Source: an uncultured Clostridia bacterium (GTDB lineage Bacteria; Bacillota; Clostridia; UBA1381). From it: a stretch of 10,303 nucleotides of DNA. The notes beneath the pieces were generated by a model, which saw only the letters and a program-made list of their open reading frames with translations, was not told where the DNA came from and did not search any database. The stretch spans positions 1 through 10,303 of the forward strand of contig CAKSFY010000077.1 of NCBI GenBank assembly GCA_934454035.1. Reading direction: 5' to 3'. The position numbers were made by a program, and so were the translations under genes. Shown one piece after another: positions 1-4,920 of the stretch; positions within the stretch are counted from its first letter, which is position 1, and each line of letters opens with the position of its first letter.

Positions 1-129
1 ATCGCTTTCCAAAATATCAAGCGTTGTATCCAGCATTACAAGCAGATTGTGTCTTGTTTTTTCAAAGCTGAATCTGAATTCTCTGTCCCAATGGGTGTTG
101 GACACCACATCAATTTTTTTTACTTTCAT
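1..129 (-). CDS. GH38-type alpha-mannosidase, N-terminal fragment (cut by window edge)
   Basis: Only the first 43 codons are present; the gene continues beyond the left edge of the window. The protein starts MKVKKIDVVSNTHWDREFRF. The short stretch SNTHWDREF near residues 10-18 matches the N-terminal signature of glycoside hydrolase family 38 alpha-mannosidases, whose usual form is HTHWDREW; there the His and Asp bind the catalytic Zn2+. Enzymes of this family release alpha-linked mannose from glycans, and bacterial members without a signal peptide act in the cytoplasm. No signal peptide is visible here. The ATG lies 10 nt after an AAGGG (140-144) and 2 nt after an AGGG (132-135). The gene has its own promoter at 164-192. 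Family assignment rests on this short motif and its position at the extreme N-terminus, so substrate and length are unknown. Confidence 0.8.
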   Translation of the reverse strand, partial: MKVKKIDVVSNTHWDREFRFSFEKTRHNLLVMLDTTLDILESD

Positions 130-163
130 TTCCCTAAATCCCTTCTGATTATTGTATATTATA

Positions 164-192
164 ATTTTATATCAAAATCCACAAAATGTCAA
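164..192 (-). promoter_or_regulatory. Sigma-A promoter of the alpha-mannosidase gene
   Basis: Read on the minus strand, TTGACA (187-192) and TAAAAT (164-169) are separated by exactly 17 bp. The predicted start of transcription lies near 157, giving a leader of about 28 nt before the ATG at 129. The promoter sits just downstream of the terminator at 204-256, which insulates it from the antiporter operon. Confidence 0.8.
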
Positions 193-203
193 CATTTTAA
201 AGT

Positions 204-256
204 AAAAAATACACATCGGATGCAGACCCCCGAATGGGTTTGCAATCGATGTGTAT
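204..256 (-). terminator. Intrinsic terminator of the mntP-antiporter operon
   Basis: A long two-part hairpin. The outer stem pairs 209-218 with 247-256 (10 bp). After a small 3x3 interior loop, the inner stem pairs 222-229 with 236-243 (8 bp with one G-U) around a 6-nt loop. On the minus strand it is followed at once by a run of T (complement of 204-209). The plus-strand side has no T-tract, so the terminator works for the minus-strand antiporter gene whose stop codon lies 23 nt upstream. Confidence 0.85.
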
Positions 257-278
257 TCTTGCGTAATATATTTGCGTA

Positions 279-1235
279 TTACAAAACAAATTGGAAGACG
301 CAGAATGCCGCATACACAGCCAGCAGAATAATACCCTGGCTTCTTCTTAATTTTCCGCTTACAAGTGCAGGCAGGGTCATAAATGCCATTACAAAAAGCA
401 TGACAGGCATGTCCACTGCAAGAGAAGCATTCATGCTGCCGAGCATTTTTCCCTGCGGAATCGAAAACGGTGCCAAAACGGTGGAAACTCCGCTTACCAA
501 AACGAGATTAAAAAGGTTTGCTCCGACTATATTTCCGAGTGAAAGCGCGCCGTGACCTTTCGCAAGAGAAGTAATGGCGGTTACGAGCTCGGGCAGGGAC
601 GTACCGAGCGCCACCAGTGTAAGTGCAATAACCGATTCCGGCACGCCCAAAGCCTTTGCGATGAGTGTTCCGTTATCAACAAGCAGATTTGCACCGAATG
701 CAATAAGCGCTGCGCCGATAACCAGCCCGGCAATATCCTTCCACGGTGTACCTTCTGCCGAATCATTTTCCTGAGGCTTGGGCGCCTTCATTGCCGACGA
801 GACTGTGCAAAGCATATATATAACAAATATTGCAAGAAGTACAATCCCCGTAAATCTGGTGAATTTTCCCGCGGTATATGCGGTCAGCATATAAAAGACC
901 GCTGCGGCAAAGAAAAATATAACCGGCATTTTAAAAGTATTTCTGTCCACATCGGACGGGCGGATAGCAATTGTGAGCGCAGATATGAGCGCAGTGTTGC
1001 ATATGATCGAGCCGATTGCATTGCCGTAGGCAATTTCTCCGTGACCGCTTACCGCAGAGGTTGCAGAGACCATAACCTCCGGAAGCGTTGTTCCTATCGA
1101 TACAACCGTTGCGCCTATTAAAAGCTCGGGAACGTGAAATCTGTGTGCAATGCCGGTTGCTCCGTCAACAAACCAATCTCCGCCCTTAATCAAGAGCACA
1201 AGTCCTATAATAAATAATACTACCGGTATAAACAT
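279..1235 (-). CDS. Calcium/sodium-type antiporter of the CaCA superfamily (YrbG-like)
   Basis: This is a 318-residue integral membrane protein with the two inverted alpha repeats that define Ca2+:cation antiporters. Repeat 1 (about residues 41-80) contains IGTTLPE and GNAIGSIICN, and repeat 2 (about 204-243) contains LGTSLPE and GNIVGANLFN. By comparison with the structurally known archaeal exchanger NCX_Mj, E53 and E216 are the central ion-binding carboxylates. T49/T50, S76, N80, T212, S213 and N243 line the site; the Ser usually found in the second GNxxGS is A239 here. Hydrophobic segments before and after a hydrophilic linker (about 148-166) fit the usual 10-helix layout, and the length is normal. 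The start is preceded by AAAGGA about 11 nt upstream, in the 17-nt gap after mntP, so the two genes are one operon. Established members exchange Ca2+ (some K+- or H+-coupled) for Na+. Location under a Mn2+ riboswitch suggests, by inference only, that Mn2+ may be a substrate. Confidence 0.9.
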   Translation of the reverse strand: MFIPVVLFIIGLVLLIKGGDWFVDGATGIAHRFHVPELLIGATVVSIGTTLPEVMVSATSAVSGHGEIAYGNAIGSIICNTALISALTIAIRPSDVDRNTFKMPVIFFFAAAVFYMLTAYTAGKFTRFTGIVLLAIFVIYMLCTVSSAMKAPKPQENDSAEGTPWKDIAGLVIGAALIAFGANLLVDNGTLIAKALGVPESVIALTLVALGTSLPELVTAITSLAKGHGALSLGNIVGANLFNLVLVSGVSTVLAPFSIPQGKMLGSMNASLAVDMPVMLFVMAFMTLPALVSGKLRRSQGIILLAVYAAFCVFQFVL

Positions 1236-1252
1236 TTTTTTTTATTCCTTTC

Positions 1253-1834
1253 TCATTTGATTCCTGTAATAAATATTTCAAGTCCGATTGCAATCAGTAT
1301 AATGCCGCCGAGAATTTCCGCTTTGTTTGAAAACTTCATTCCGACCTTTTTGCCTGCCGAAAGCCCGAACAGCGATATTCCGAAGGTTACAACCGCAATT
1401 ATCATAGCGGCTGAAAAAGCTTCGCCGGCATTTTTGTCCGCTATGGTAAAGCCTACGGACAGTGCGTCGATTGAGGTTGCAACACCCTGAATAAAAAGTG
1501 CGGAGGGTGTTATCCTCTGACAGGCTTCCTCCTCGTCTTTGTGATTTATACCGCCGATAAGCATTTTTCCGCCGATATAAACAAGCAATACAAGGGCAAT
1601 CCACGGGATAAACCTTTCAAACATGCTGAAATATTCAACTATTGTGTGTACGCAAATCCAGCCTGTCATAGGCATAAGCGCCTGAAAAAAACCAAAGGTC
1701 CCGGCGATTGCCGCCATTTTTTTGAATTTCATATGCGGTTCGCCCATTCCGTTCGCAAGTGATACAGAAAATGCATCCATTGCAAGCCCTACCCCCAGCA
1801 GGATACTGTTAAATACAAAAATTGCTATCCCCAT
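1253..1834 (-). CDS. mntP: Manganese efflux pump MntP
   Basis: A 193-residue protein of the MntP family (LysE-like superfamily), which exports Mn2+ across the cytoplasmic membrane. It has six hydrophobic segments arranged as two related three-helix halves. The first carries GLAMDAFSVSLANGM (D20) and the second GVATSIDALSVGF (D123); these membrane Asp residues correspond to the conserved essential Asp pair of the family. A charged cytoplasmic loop (NHKDEEEACQR, about 97-107) joins the halves. The ATG at 1834 is chosen because a strong AAAAGGAGA lies at 1842-1850 and the protein then begins MGIAIFVFNS, as in homologues. An in-frame extension to 1909 exists but would run through the riboswitch terminator. 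The gene is first in a two-gene operon with the CaCA antiporter and is controlled by the Mn2+ riboswitch upstream. Confidence 0.95.
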   Translation of the reverse strand: MGIAIFVFNSILLGVGLAMDAFSVSLANGMGEPHMKFKKMAAIAGTFGFFQALMPMTGWICVHTIVEYFSMFERFIPWIALVLLVYIGGKMLIGGINHKDEEEACQRITPSALFIQGVATSIDALSVGFTIADKNAGEAFSAAMIIAVVTFGISLFGLSAGKKVGMKFSNKAEILGGIILIAIGLEIFITGIK

Positions 1835-1854
1835 AATCTTCTCTCCTTTTAAAT

Positions 1855-1887
1855 AAAAAACCAAGCATAACTTTAAGTCAGCTTGGT
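1855..1887 (-). terminator. Riboswitch-controlled intrinsic terminator before mntP
   Basis: Seven base pairs form between ACCAAGC and GCTTGGT (minus strand; 1881-1887 with 1860-1866), with a partly self-pairing loop and a TTTTTT tract at 1855-1860. The stem lies 9 nt before the mntP Shine-Dalgarno. Its first arm overlaps the segment that can pair with 1907-1912 as an antiterminator, so Mn2+ binding can decide whether it forms. Confidence 0.88.
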
Positions 1888-2027
1888 AAAAAAAACAAAT
1901 GATTCTCAAGCTATAGCCTTAAAAGTTATACCTTGAGTCTCGCATTTTAAAGCAAGCCAGACCGAATATTGCGGTCAGTATGTTGACTTGCTACGCATTA
2001 TCGTACGCATGCTACTCCCTCATGGGA
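1855..2027 (-). ncRNA. yybP-ykoY manganese riboswitch with expression platform
   Basis: Read on the minus strand, the leader of mntP carries the conserved blocks of the yybP-ykoY class in the right order: GGGAGTAGC (2011-2019), TCAACATACTGACC (1973-1986) and GCGAGAC (1937-1943). P1 can form between 2019-2025 and 1931-1937 with one A-A mismatch. A GCAAG/CTTGC stem enclosing a GACCG/CGGTC hairpin gives the second leg that docks on the first. This class binds Mn2+ directly and turns on Mn2+ export genes, which fits mntP downstream. The expression platform holds three competing pairings: P1, an anti-P1 hairpin (1931-1936 with 1905-1910) and an antiterminator (1907-1912 with 1880-1885), followed by a terminator. 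The aptamer identity is firm; the switching scheme is my inference from complementarity. Confidence 0.92.
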
Positions 2028-2035
2028 CTTTGTTT

Positions 2036-2064
2036 ATTTTAACATAAATTTGTATTTTTGTCAA
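2036..2064 (-). promoter_or_regulatory. Sigma-A promoter of the mntP operon
   Basis: On the minus strand TTGACA (2059-2064) and TAAAAT (2036-2041) have a 17-bp spacer. The predicted start near 2029 places the first transcribed bases just before the P1 strand of the riboswitch, as expected. The -35 box is 42 nt after the stop codon of the upstream four-helix-bundle gene, and I see no convincing terminator between them. Confidence 0.85.
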
Positions 2065-2106
2065 TATATTTTTGATTTTTTTCGGAGAGTTTATTGAGAA
2101 AAAATT

Positions 2107-2541
2107 TTATAGATATTTTCTTATATCCACTGCAAGCTGCTGCTCCATATTTATTAATTTTTTTGCAATATCCTTTGCCTGTTCTTCAGCTGCCTCATAT
2201 TTGTTTAAATATCTGTTAAGAGATTTTACACCCATGTTGCAGCCGTCCGTGATCAGGTCGGCAACGGTGGAGTCCTCTTCCTTTACCGACATCATTACAT
2301 TGGTTTTTATCCAGGACATTCCCTTTGCCATTGCACTCGGTTCTTTTCCGCTGTCATGATATTTGTTCAGAAGCTCATGCGTTTCGCTGCCGAGCCGCTG
2401 GTGTTCGTCAACGCTTTTTTCCAGACGTTCTTTAAAGGCTTCGCTGCTCACCTTGTCCAGCACCTCATCAATACTCGTAACCCCCATTTTAATTCCGGCA
2501 TTACATTCTTTCAATAAATCGATTGTATCACTGTTCACCAT
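2107..2541 (-). CDS. Predicted four-helix-bundle protein (ferritin-like / DUF2383-type), function unknown
   Basis: A soluble, mostly helical protein of 144 residues with no signal peptide or membrane segment. Amphipathic helices can be drawn at about residues 3-30, 33-61, 68-110 (broken near 89) and 115-142, the plan of a ferritin-like four-helix bundle. It has many Glu, Asp and His residues (for example E45, H47, E53, H55), but I cannot trace a complete di-iron EXXH pair. Similar small bundle proteins are common in Clostridia, often labelled hypothetical or DUF2383. The fold call is moderate and the family name tentative. The ATG at 2541 has GAGG (2550-2553) 8 nt upstream. No sigma-A promoter is visible in the 74 nt before it, so it may be expressed by readthrough past the hairpin at 2595-2620. 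The next promoter downstream belongs to mntP. Confidence 0.6.
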   Translation of the reverse strand: MVNSDTIDLLKECNAGIKMGVTSIDEVLDKVSSEAFKERLEKSVDEHQRLGSETHELLNKYHDSGKEPSAMAKGMSWIKTNVMMSVKEEDSTVADLITDGCNMGVKSLNRYLNKYEAAEEQAKDIAKKLINMEQQLAVDIRKYL

Positions 2542-2589
2542 AGAAAAAACCTCATTTCTGTTTTTTCTTTAGTGTTTCCGAAAAAGCCT

Positions 2590-2620
2590 AAAAATATAAG
2601 CCGCAAATTTGCGGCTTATA
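2590..2620 (-). terminator. Perfect-palindrome terminator at the end of the HEPN-like gene
   Basis: Positions 2595-2620 form a perfect 26-bp palindrome containing AAGCCGC and GCGGCTT. On the minus strand it is followed by TTTTT (complement of 2590-2594); on the plus strand by AATATTTTTT, so it could work in both directions. The stop codon of the HEPN-like gene (2616-2618) lies inside the first arm, so a terminating ribosome would cover the hairpin. Confidence 0.75.
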
Positions 2621-2972
2621 AATATTTTTTACCATAAAAATTTTCCAATCCGTCAAGTGCTGATTGACTATTTATTGTATCGTTATTGTTTATGTCGATG
2701 CAAGTGTATCTTGCCTTTATACTCATGTTGTATAAGCATTGATAATTAATATATGTATCTGAATCAACATGTTTTCTTAAAATCTCAGCCCTGTCTGAAT
2801 GTGAACCGGAGTGCATATTTAGCTTCGACAAATAAGCTTCCATCAAGTGAACTGCACAGTAAAATAATCCCACAACATACCAGTCTGAAAATTTCATTGT
2901 ATCATTAATTCCCTTTTGCACAAAATCTTTATTATGTCTATATTGTTGCAAATGCTTTTCATTTTCCGGCAT
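2616..2972 (-). CDS. HEPN-like domain protein of the accessory module
   Basis: A 118-residue, largely helical protein. The segment DWYVVGLFYCAVHLMEAYL (residues 30-48), followed by HSGSHSDRAEILR (54-66) and a later YNMSIKARY (81-89), resembles small HEPN-family proteins. These have a pattern of DW..A.FYaAvHl.eA, then HS.SH..R, then Y..L...S..ARY. HEPN proteins include RNases and toxin or partner subunits in MNT-HEPN toxin-antitoxin systems. The usual catalytic Rx4-6H is not at the expected C-terminal site; the only such spacing is R61 to H68, in another helix, so RNase activity is uncertain. The ATG at 2972 follows the stop of the preceding gene (TAG) with a single base between, implying translational coupling. 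A longer in-frame start at 3038 would overlap that gene by 65 nt. The end of the gene runs into a terminator hairpin. Confidence 0.65.
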   Translation of the reverse strand: MPENEKHLQQYRHNKDFVQKGINDTMKFSDWYVVGLFYCAVHLMEAYLSKLNMHSGSHSDRAEILRKHVDSDTYINYQCLYNMSIKARYTCIDINNNDTINSQSALDGLENFYGKKYL

Positions 2973-2973
2973 A

Positions 2974-3468
2974 CTATTTTTCTTCACTTTTTTCTTTTGT
3001 AAAGATGAAATTAGGAGAAGGCATACTACTTTCGTCAAGTTGATTGTTTTCCACTACTAATATATCAACATTTTTTAATTTAAGTGAAGCAGCATAAATA
3101 TTTTTGCAGGAATCAAAAGAATTATCATTTACCATTACCCAAAGCTCATATTTGCTTTCTGAGCAAAATTCGTAAATGCGTGTAACATATTCAAATTCAA
3201 GAACTTTATGAATATATGCCGTTAATTCTTTGGAATTTATAATCTGAATAATATCATCTCCGTTTTCGGCAGATTCTTTTAGACTAAGCCATGAATTTAC
3301 TGCATCTGCCGCCAAACCTTTTGCAAATTTTACAACAATTTCTTCATCTTTTATTCGTGAGAGGATATCTGAGGTAACAGCGACTCCATGCAATTTTTCC
3401 AAAAGATCACCGCCGCGATATTCAACAAATTCGGTATAGCTGACAGAAGTTTTTTCTTTTGTTAACAT
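2974..3468 (-). CDS. Protein of unknown function, middle gene of the accessory module
   Basis: A 164-residue protein that I do not recognise. The N-terminal 100 residues look helical (for example EEIVVKFAKGLAADAVNSWL at 42-61). A beta-alpha-beta unit follows at about 107-140, where YELWVMVND and VDILVVENN are the strands; the last 20 residues are charged and probably disordered (FTKEKSEEK). There is no signal peptide or membrane helix. The two strands around an acidic loop recall a small alpha/beta domain such as a degenerate nucleotidyltransferase, but the GSxxxG and DxD signatures of that fold are absent, so this is only a structural impression. The ATG at 3468 is preferred over the GTG at 3477 because the Shine-Dalgarno AAAGGAAG (3477-3484) overlaps the GTG and sits 8 nt before the ATG. 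It is placed between, and tightly spaced with, the DUF3467-like and HEPN-like genes. Confidence 0.75.
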   Translation of the reverse strand: MLTKEKTSVSYTEFVEYRGGDLLEKLHGVAVTSDILSRIKDEEIVVKFAKGLAADAVNSWLSLKESAENGDDIIQIINSKELTAYIHKVLEFEYVTRIYEFCSESKYELWVMVNDNSFDSCKNIYAASLKLKNVDILVVENNQLDESSMPSPNFIFTKEKSEEK

Positions 3469-3489
3469 TATAGTCACTTCCTTTTGTAA

Positions 3490-3729
3490 TTATTCTTCAT
3501 TATTAAGAATTTTAATATTATTTTCGTTTTCGTAATGTTGGATCATGTCAATAAGGTTGGACATAAACCCACTCATAAACTTTGCTTCAAGCTTAATTTG
3601 TTTTAAATCATCGACATCATCATCGGTTAAGTTATCACGAAATTCAGCCACTCTTGCAAAATTCATATAGAAATATTCTTCATCATAATAAATTTTAAAT
3701 ACATTGGATTTTTTTAGTTTATCTTCCAT
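3490..3729 (-). CDS. Small acidic protein, possibly DUF3467-like, first gene of the accessory module
   Basis: A 79-residue acidic protein. A short strand region (FKIYYDEEYFYMNFARVAEF, residues 11-30) precedes an acidic turn (TDDDVDD) and an amphipathic helix, EAKFMSGFMSNLIDMIQHYE (48-67), ending NNIKI. The order 'Y.N..rv.......I.L...A..l...L...I..YE...I' resembles the DUF3467 family, but the sequence is short and divergent, so the assignment is weak. The ATG at 3729 is chosen over an upstream in-frame start at 3786 because GGAGG (3735-3739) lies 5 nt before it and the promoter -10 box lies at 3765-3770. Twenty-one nucleotides separate it from the next gene. As the first gene behind a repeat-flanked promoter it could be an antitoxin or autoregulator, but I see no recognisable DNA-binding motif. 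Confidence 0.7.
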   Translation of the reverse strand: MEDKLKKSNVFKIYYDEEYFYMNFARVAEFRDNLTDDDVDDLKQIKLEAKFMSGFMSNLIDMIQHYENENNIKILNNEE

Positions 3730-3764
3730 AATAACCTCCGATAAGATACGATTATATATATTAT

Positions 3765-3793
3765 AGTATACACGTAATTTAAACAATTGTCAA
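3765..3793 (-). promoter_or_regulatory. Strong sigma-A promoter of the accessory module
   Basis: On the minus strand TTGACA (3788-3793) and TATACT (3765-3770) have a 17-bp spacer, and a TATAAT-like sequence follows directly. The predicted start near 3758 leaves a leader of about 29 nt to the GGAGG and ATG of the first gene. Copies of TAAACAAT (plus strand) lie at 3780-3787 and 3798-3805, one on each side of the -35 box. Confidence 0.85.
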
Positions 3794-3805
3794 TGTATAA
3801 ACAAT
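3780..3805. repeat. Pair of 8-bp direct repeats flanking the -35 box (possible operator)
   Basis: TAAACAAT occurs twice, 18 bp apart from start to start. The -35 hexamer lies exactly between the copies. The first copy lies in the spacer and overlaps the palindrome ACAATTGT (3783-3790). Such an arrangement could bind a repressor, but in AT-rich DNA an 8-bp repeat can arise by chance. Confidence 0.35.
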
Positions 3806-3826
3806 AAATTTGGTAATTATTTTATA

Positions 3827-4672
3827 TCATATAACAAATAATTCAGGCTTATCATAAAAGAGTATATCATTCTCTGACAAGCCGAGAGCGTCGGCAACAT
3901 CGCCGCAAACAGATATTATATCCTGGTGTCCGTCGGTATGTGAATCCGAGCCGAAGGTGAATTTGCAGCCGGCTTTTTTTGCCGCAAGCATTACTCTGAA
4001 AAGGCAGTTGTTCTTTATATCGGTATTATAGAAGCAATCCGCATTTATTTCAGCGGCGATATTTTTTTCGGCAGCCGCCGAGAAAACCTCAAAAAGTTCG
4101 GAATCCTTTATTGTATCAATTATGTAATCTATGGGATACGGACAGCAAACCGCAGCAAACGGATGCGCAAGCGAAGTTACAAATTCTGCGGTCGGCGCCG
4201 TGCAGATTTCCATTGTTGCCTTAAGCATATACTCTGCGTGTTTGCGGTACGGCTCGTATAAAGTCTTATCCATTAAATGATGTGTGTGCGAGTTGGGTAC
4301 AATCATAAAATCCAGCTGTTTTGCATGTTCCGGTGTAATTGCCGCACCGACTCCCTCGCAGTAATCGACCTCACCGCCGAACAGGAATTTAACTCCGTCG
4401 GTGTTTGCTTTTTCGATTTCGGGAAGAATTTCACGGCAATGCTCCAAAGGCTGCGCCTTGTACCAATTGATTACACTTTCTCCGTCACCGGCACATTTCG
4501 AACGGCGCATACTGTCAACAAACGGAATATCCTTATCCCATGCATGGTCGGCTATTCCAACCACTTTCAGATTATTCTTCTTTGCGGATTTTACATAGTT
4601 TTCTATTGTTGCATCGTCCTGTCCGCATACCGACAGGTGAGTGTGTGCGTGCAAATCATATAATACCTTCAT
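3827..4672 (-). CDS. PHP-domain metal-dependent phosphohydrolase
   Basis: A 281-residue cytoplasmic protein of the PHP (polymerase and histidinol phosphatase) superfamily. The metal-binding motifs occur in order: DLHAHTHLS with H8 and H10, GIADHA (D42-H43), GGEVDY with E101, NSHTHH around 128-132, SLAHPF with H170, and GSDSHT with D243 and H245. PHP proteins bind a cluster of two or three metal ions and hydrolyse phosphate esters. Close relatives are annotated as histidinol phosphatase or the YcdX group, but no his genes are nearby, so the substrate cannot be stated. The ATG at 4672 is preferred because GGGAG (4681-4685) lies 8 nt upstream and the protein then starts MKVLYDLHAH, as in homologues. 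A longer in-frame start at 4759 would run through the promoter. It is divergent from pheST, and no terminator is visible before the accessory-module promoter downstream. Confidence 0.9.
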   Translation of the reverse strand: MKVLYDLHAHTHLSVCGQDDATIENYVKSAKKNNLKVVGIADHAWDKDIPFVDSMRRSKCAGDGESVINWYKAQPLEHCREILPEIEKANTDGVKFLFGGEVDYCEGVGAAITPEHAKQLDFMIVPNSHTHHLMDKTLYEPYRKHAEYMLKATMEICTAPTAEFVTSLAHPFAAVCCPYPIDYIIDTIKDSELFEVFSAAAEKNIAAEINADCFYNTDIKNNCLFRVMLAAKKAGCKFTFGSDSHTDGHQDIISVCGDVADALGLSENDILFYDKPELFVI

Positions 4673-4702
4673 ATAAATCACTCCCAGTAAAAATTTACCT
4701 AC

Positions 4703-4731
4703 ATTATATAACTGTAAATTATAATTGTCAA
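4703..4731 (-). promoter_or_regulatory. Perfect-consensus sigma-A promoter of the PHP phosphohydrolase gene
   Basis: On the minus strand TTGACA (4726-4731) and TATAAT (4703-4708) match consensus exactly with a 17-bp spacer. The leader to the ATG at 4672 would be only about 25 nt, so control beyond RNA polymerase binding is not evident. It is divergent from the pheST promoter, which starts 143 bp away. Confidence 0.88.
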
Positions 4732-4873
4732 GTCTTTTGATAAAACTTTTTTCCTGCAATTATTCCGAACGATAACAGACAAATCAAAACTTAATAAAAA
4801 GTATATGTATACATTTTGTACCCGTCAGGAGACTGATGAAATTGTGATTGTTTGATAAATTTTGAAAAAACAC

Positions 4874-4902
4874 TTGTAAAATGTAAAATGATGTGGTACA
4901 AT
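4874..4902 (+). promoter_or_regulatory. Sigma-A promoter of pheST
   Basis: TTGTAA (4874-4879) and TACAAT (4897-4902) are separated by 17 bp. Transcription would start near 4909, some 20 nt before the first strand of T-box stem I. In the stretch 4740-4873 between this and the divergent promoter I see no gene, only an isolated palindrome, ATGTATACAT (4805-4814). Confidence 0.8.
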
Positions 4903-4920
4903 TAGAGTGATATAAATATA

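Noticed and set aside
49..1121. Plus-strand open frames opposite the alpha-mannosidase start and the antiporter
   Set aside because: They have no family resemblance, are Cys/Arg-rich or patchy in composition, and lie antisense to a clear CaCA antiporter with both alpha repeats.
1835..1909. N-terminal extension of MntP
   Set aside because: It would be encoded by the riboswitch terminator, and a strong Shine-Dalgarno directly precedes the ATG at 1834.
3469..3477. GTG start for the middle accessory gene
   Set aside because: The GTG overlaps the Shine-Dalgarno AAAGGAAG; the ATG at 3468 has correct spacing.
2616..3729. Classical MNT-HEPN (type VII) toxin-antitoxin pair
   Set aside because: The partner lacks GSxxxG and DxD nucleotidyltransferase signatures and the HEPN-like protein lacks a clear catalytic motif, so the name cannot be applied as a call; it is kept only as a hypothesis.
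4673..4759. Longer start for the PHP protein
   Set aside because: The extension spans the perfect sigma-A promoter and the ribosome binding site, and homologues start at the LHAHTHLS strand.
4828..4841. Small TCAG-GAGA-CTGA hairpin and the ATGTATACAT palindrome in the pheST/PHP intergenic region
   Set aside because: Too short, with no T-tract and no link to a promoter element; likely chance in AT-rich DNA.
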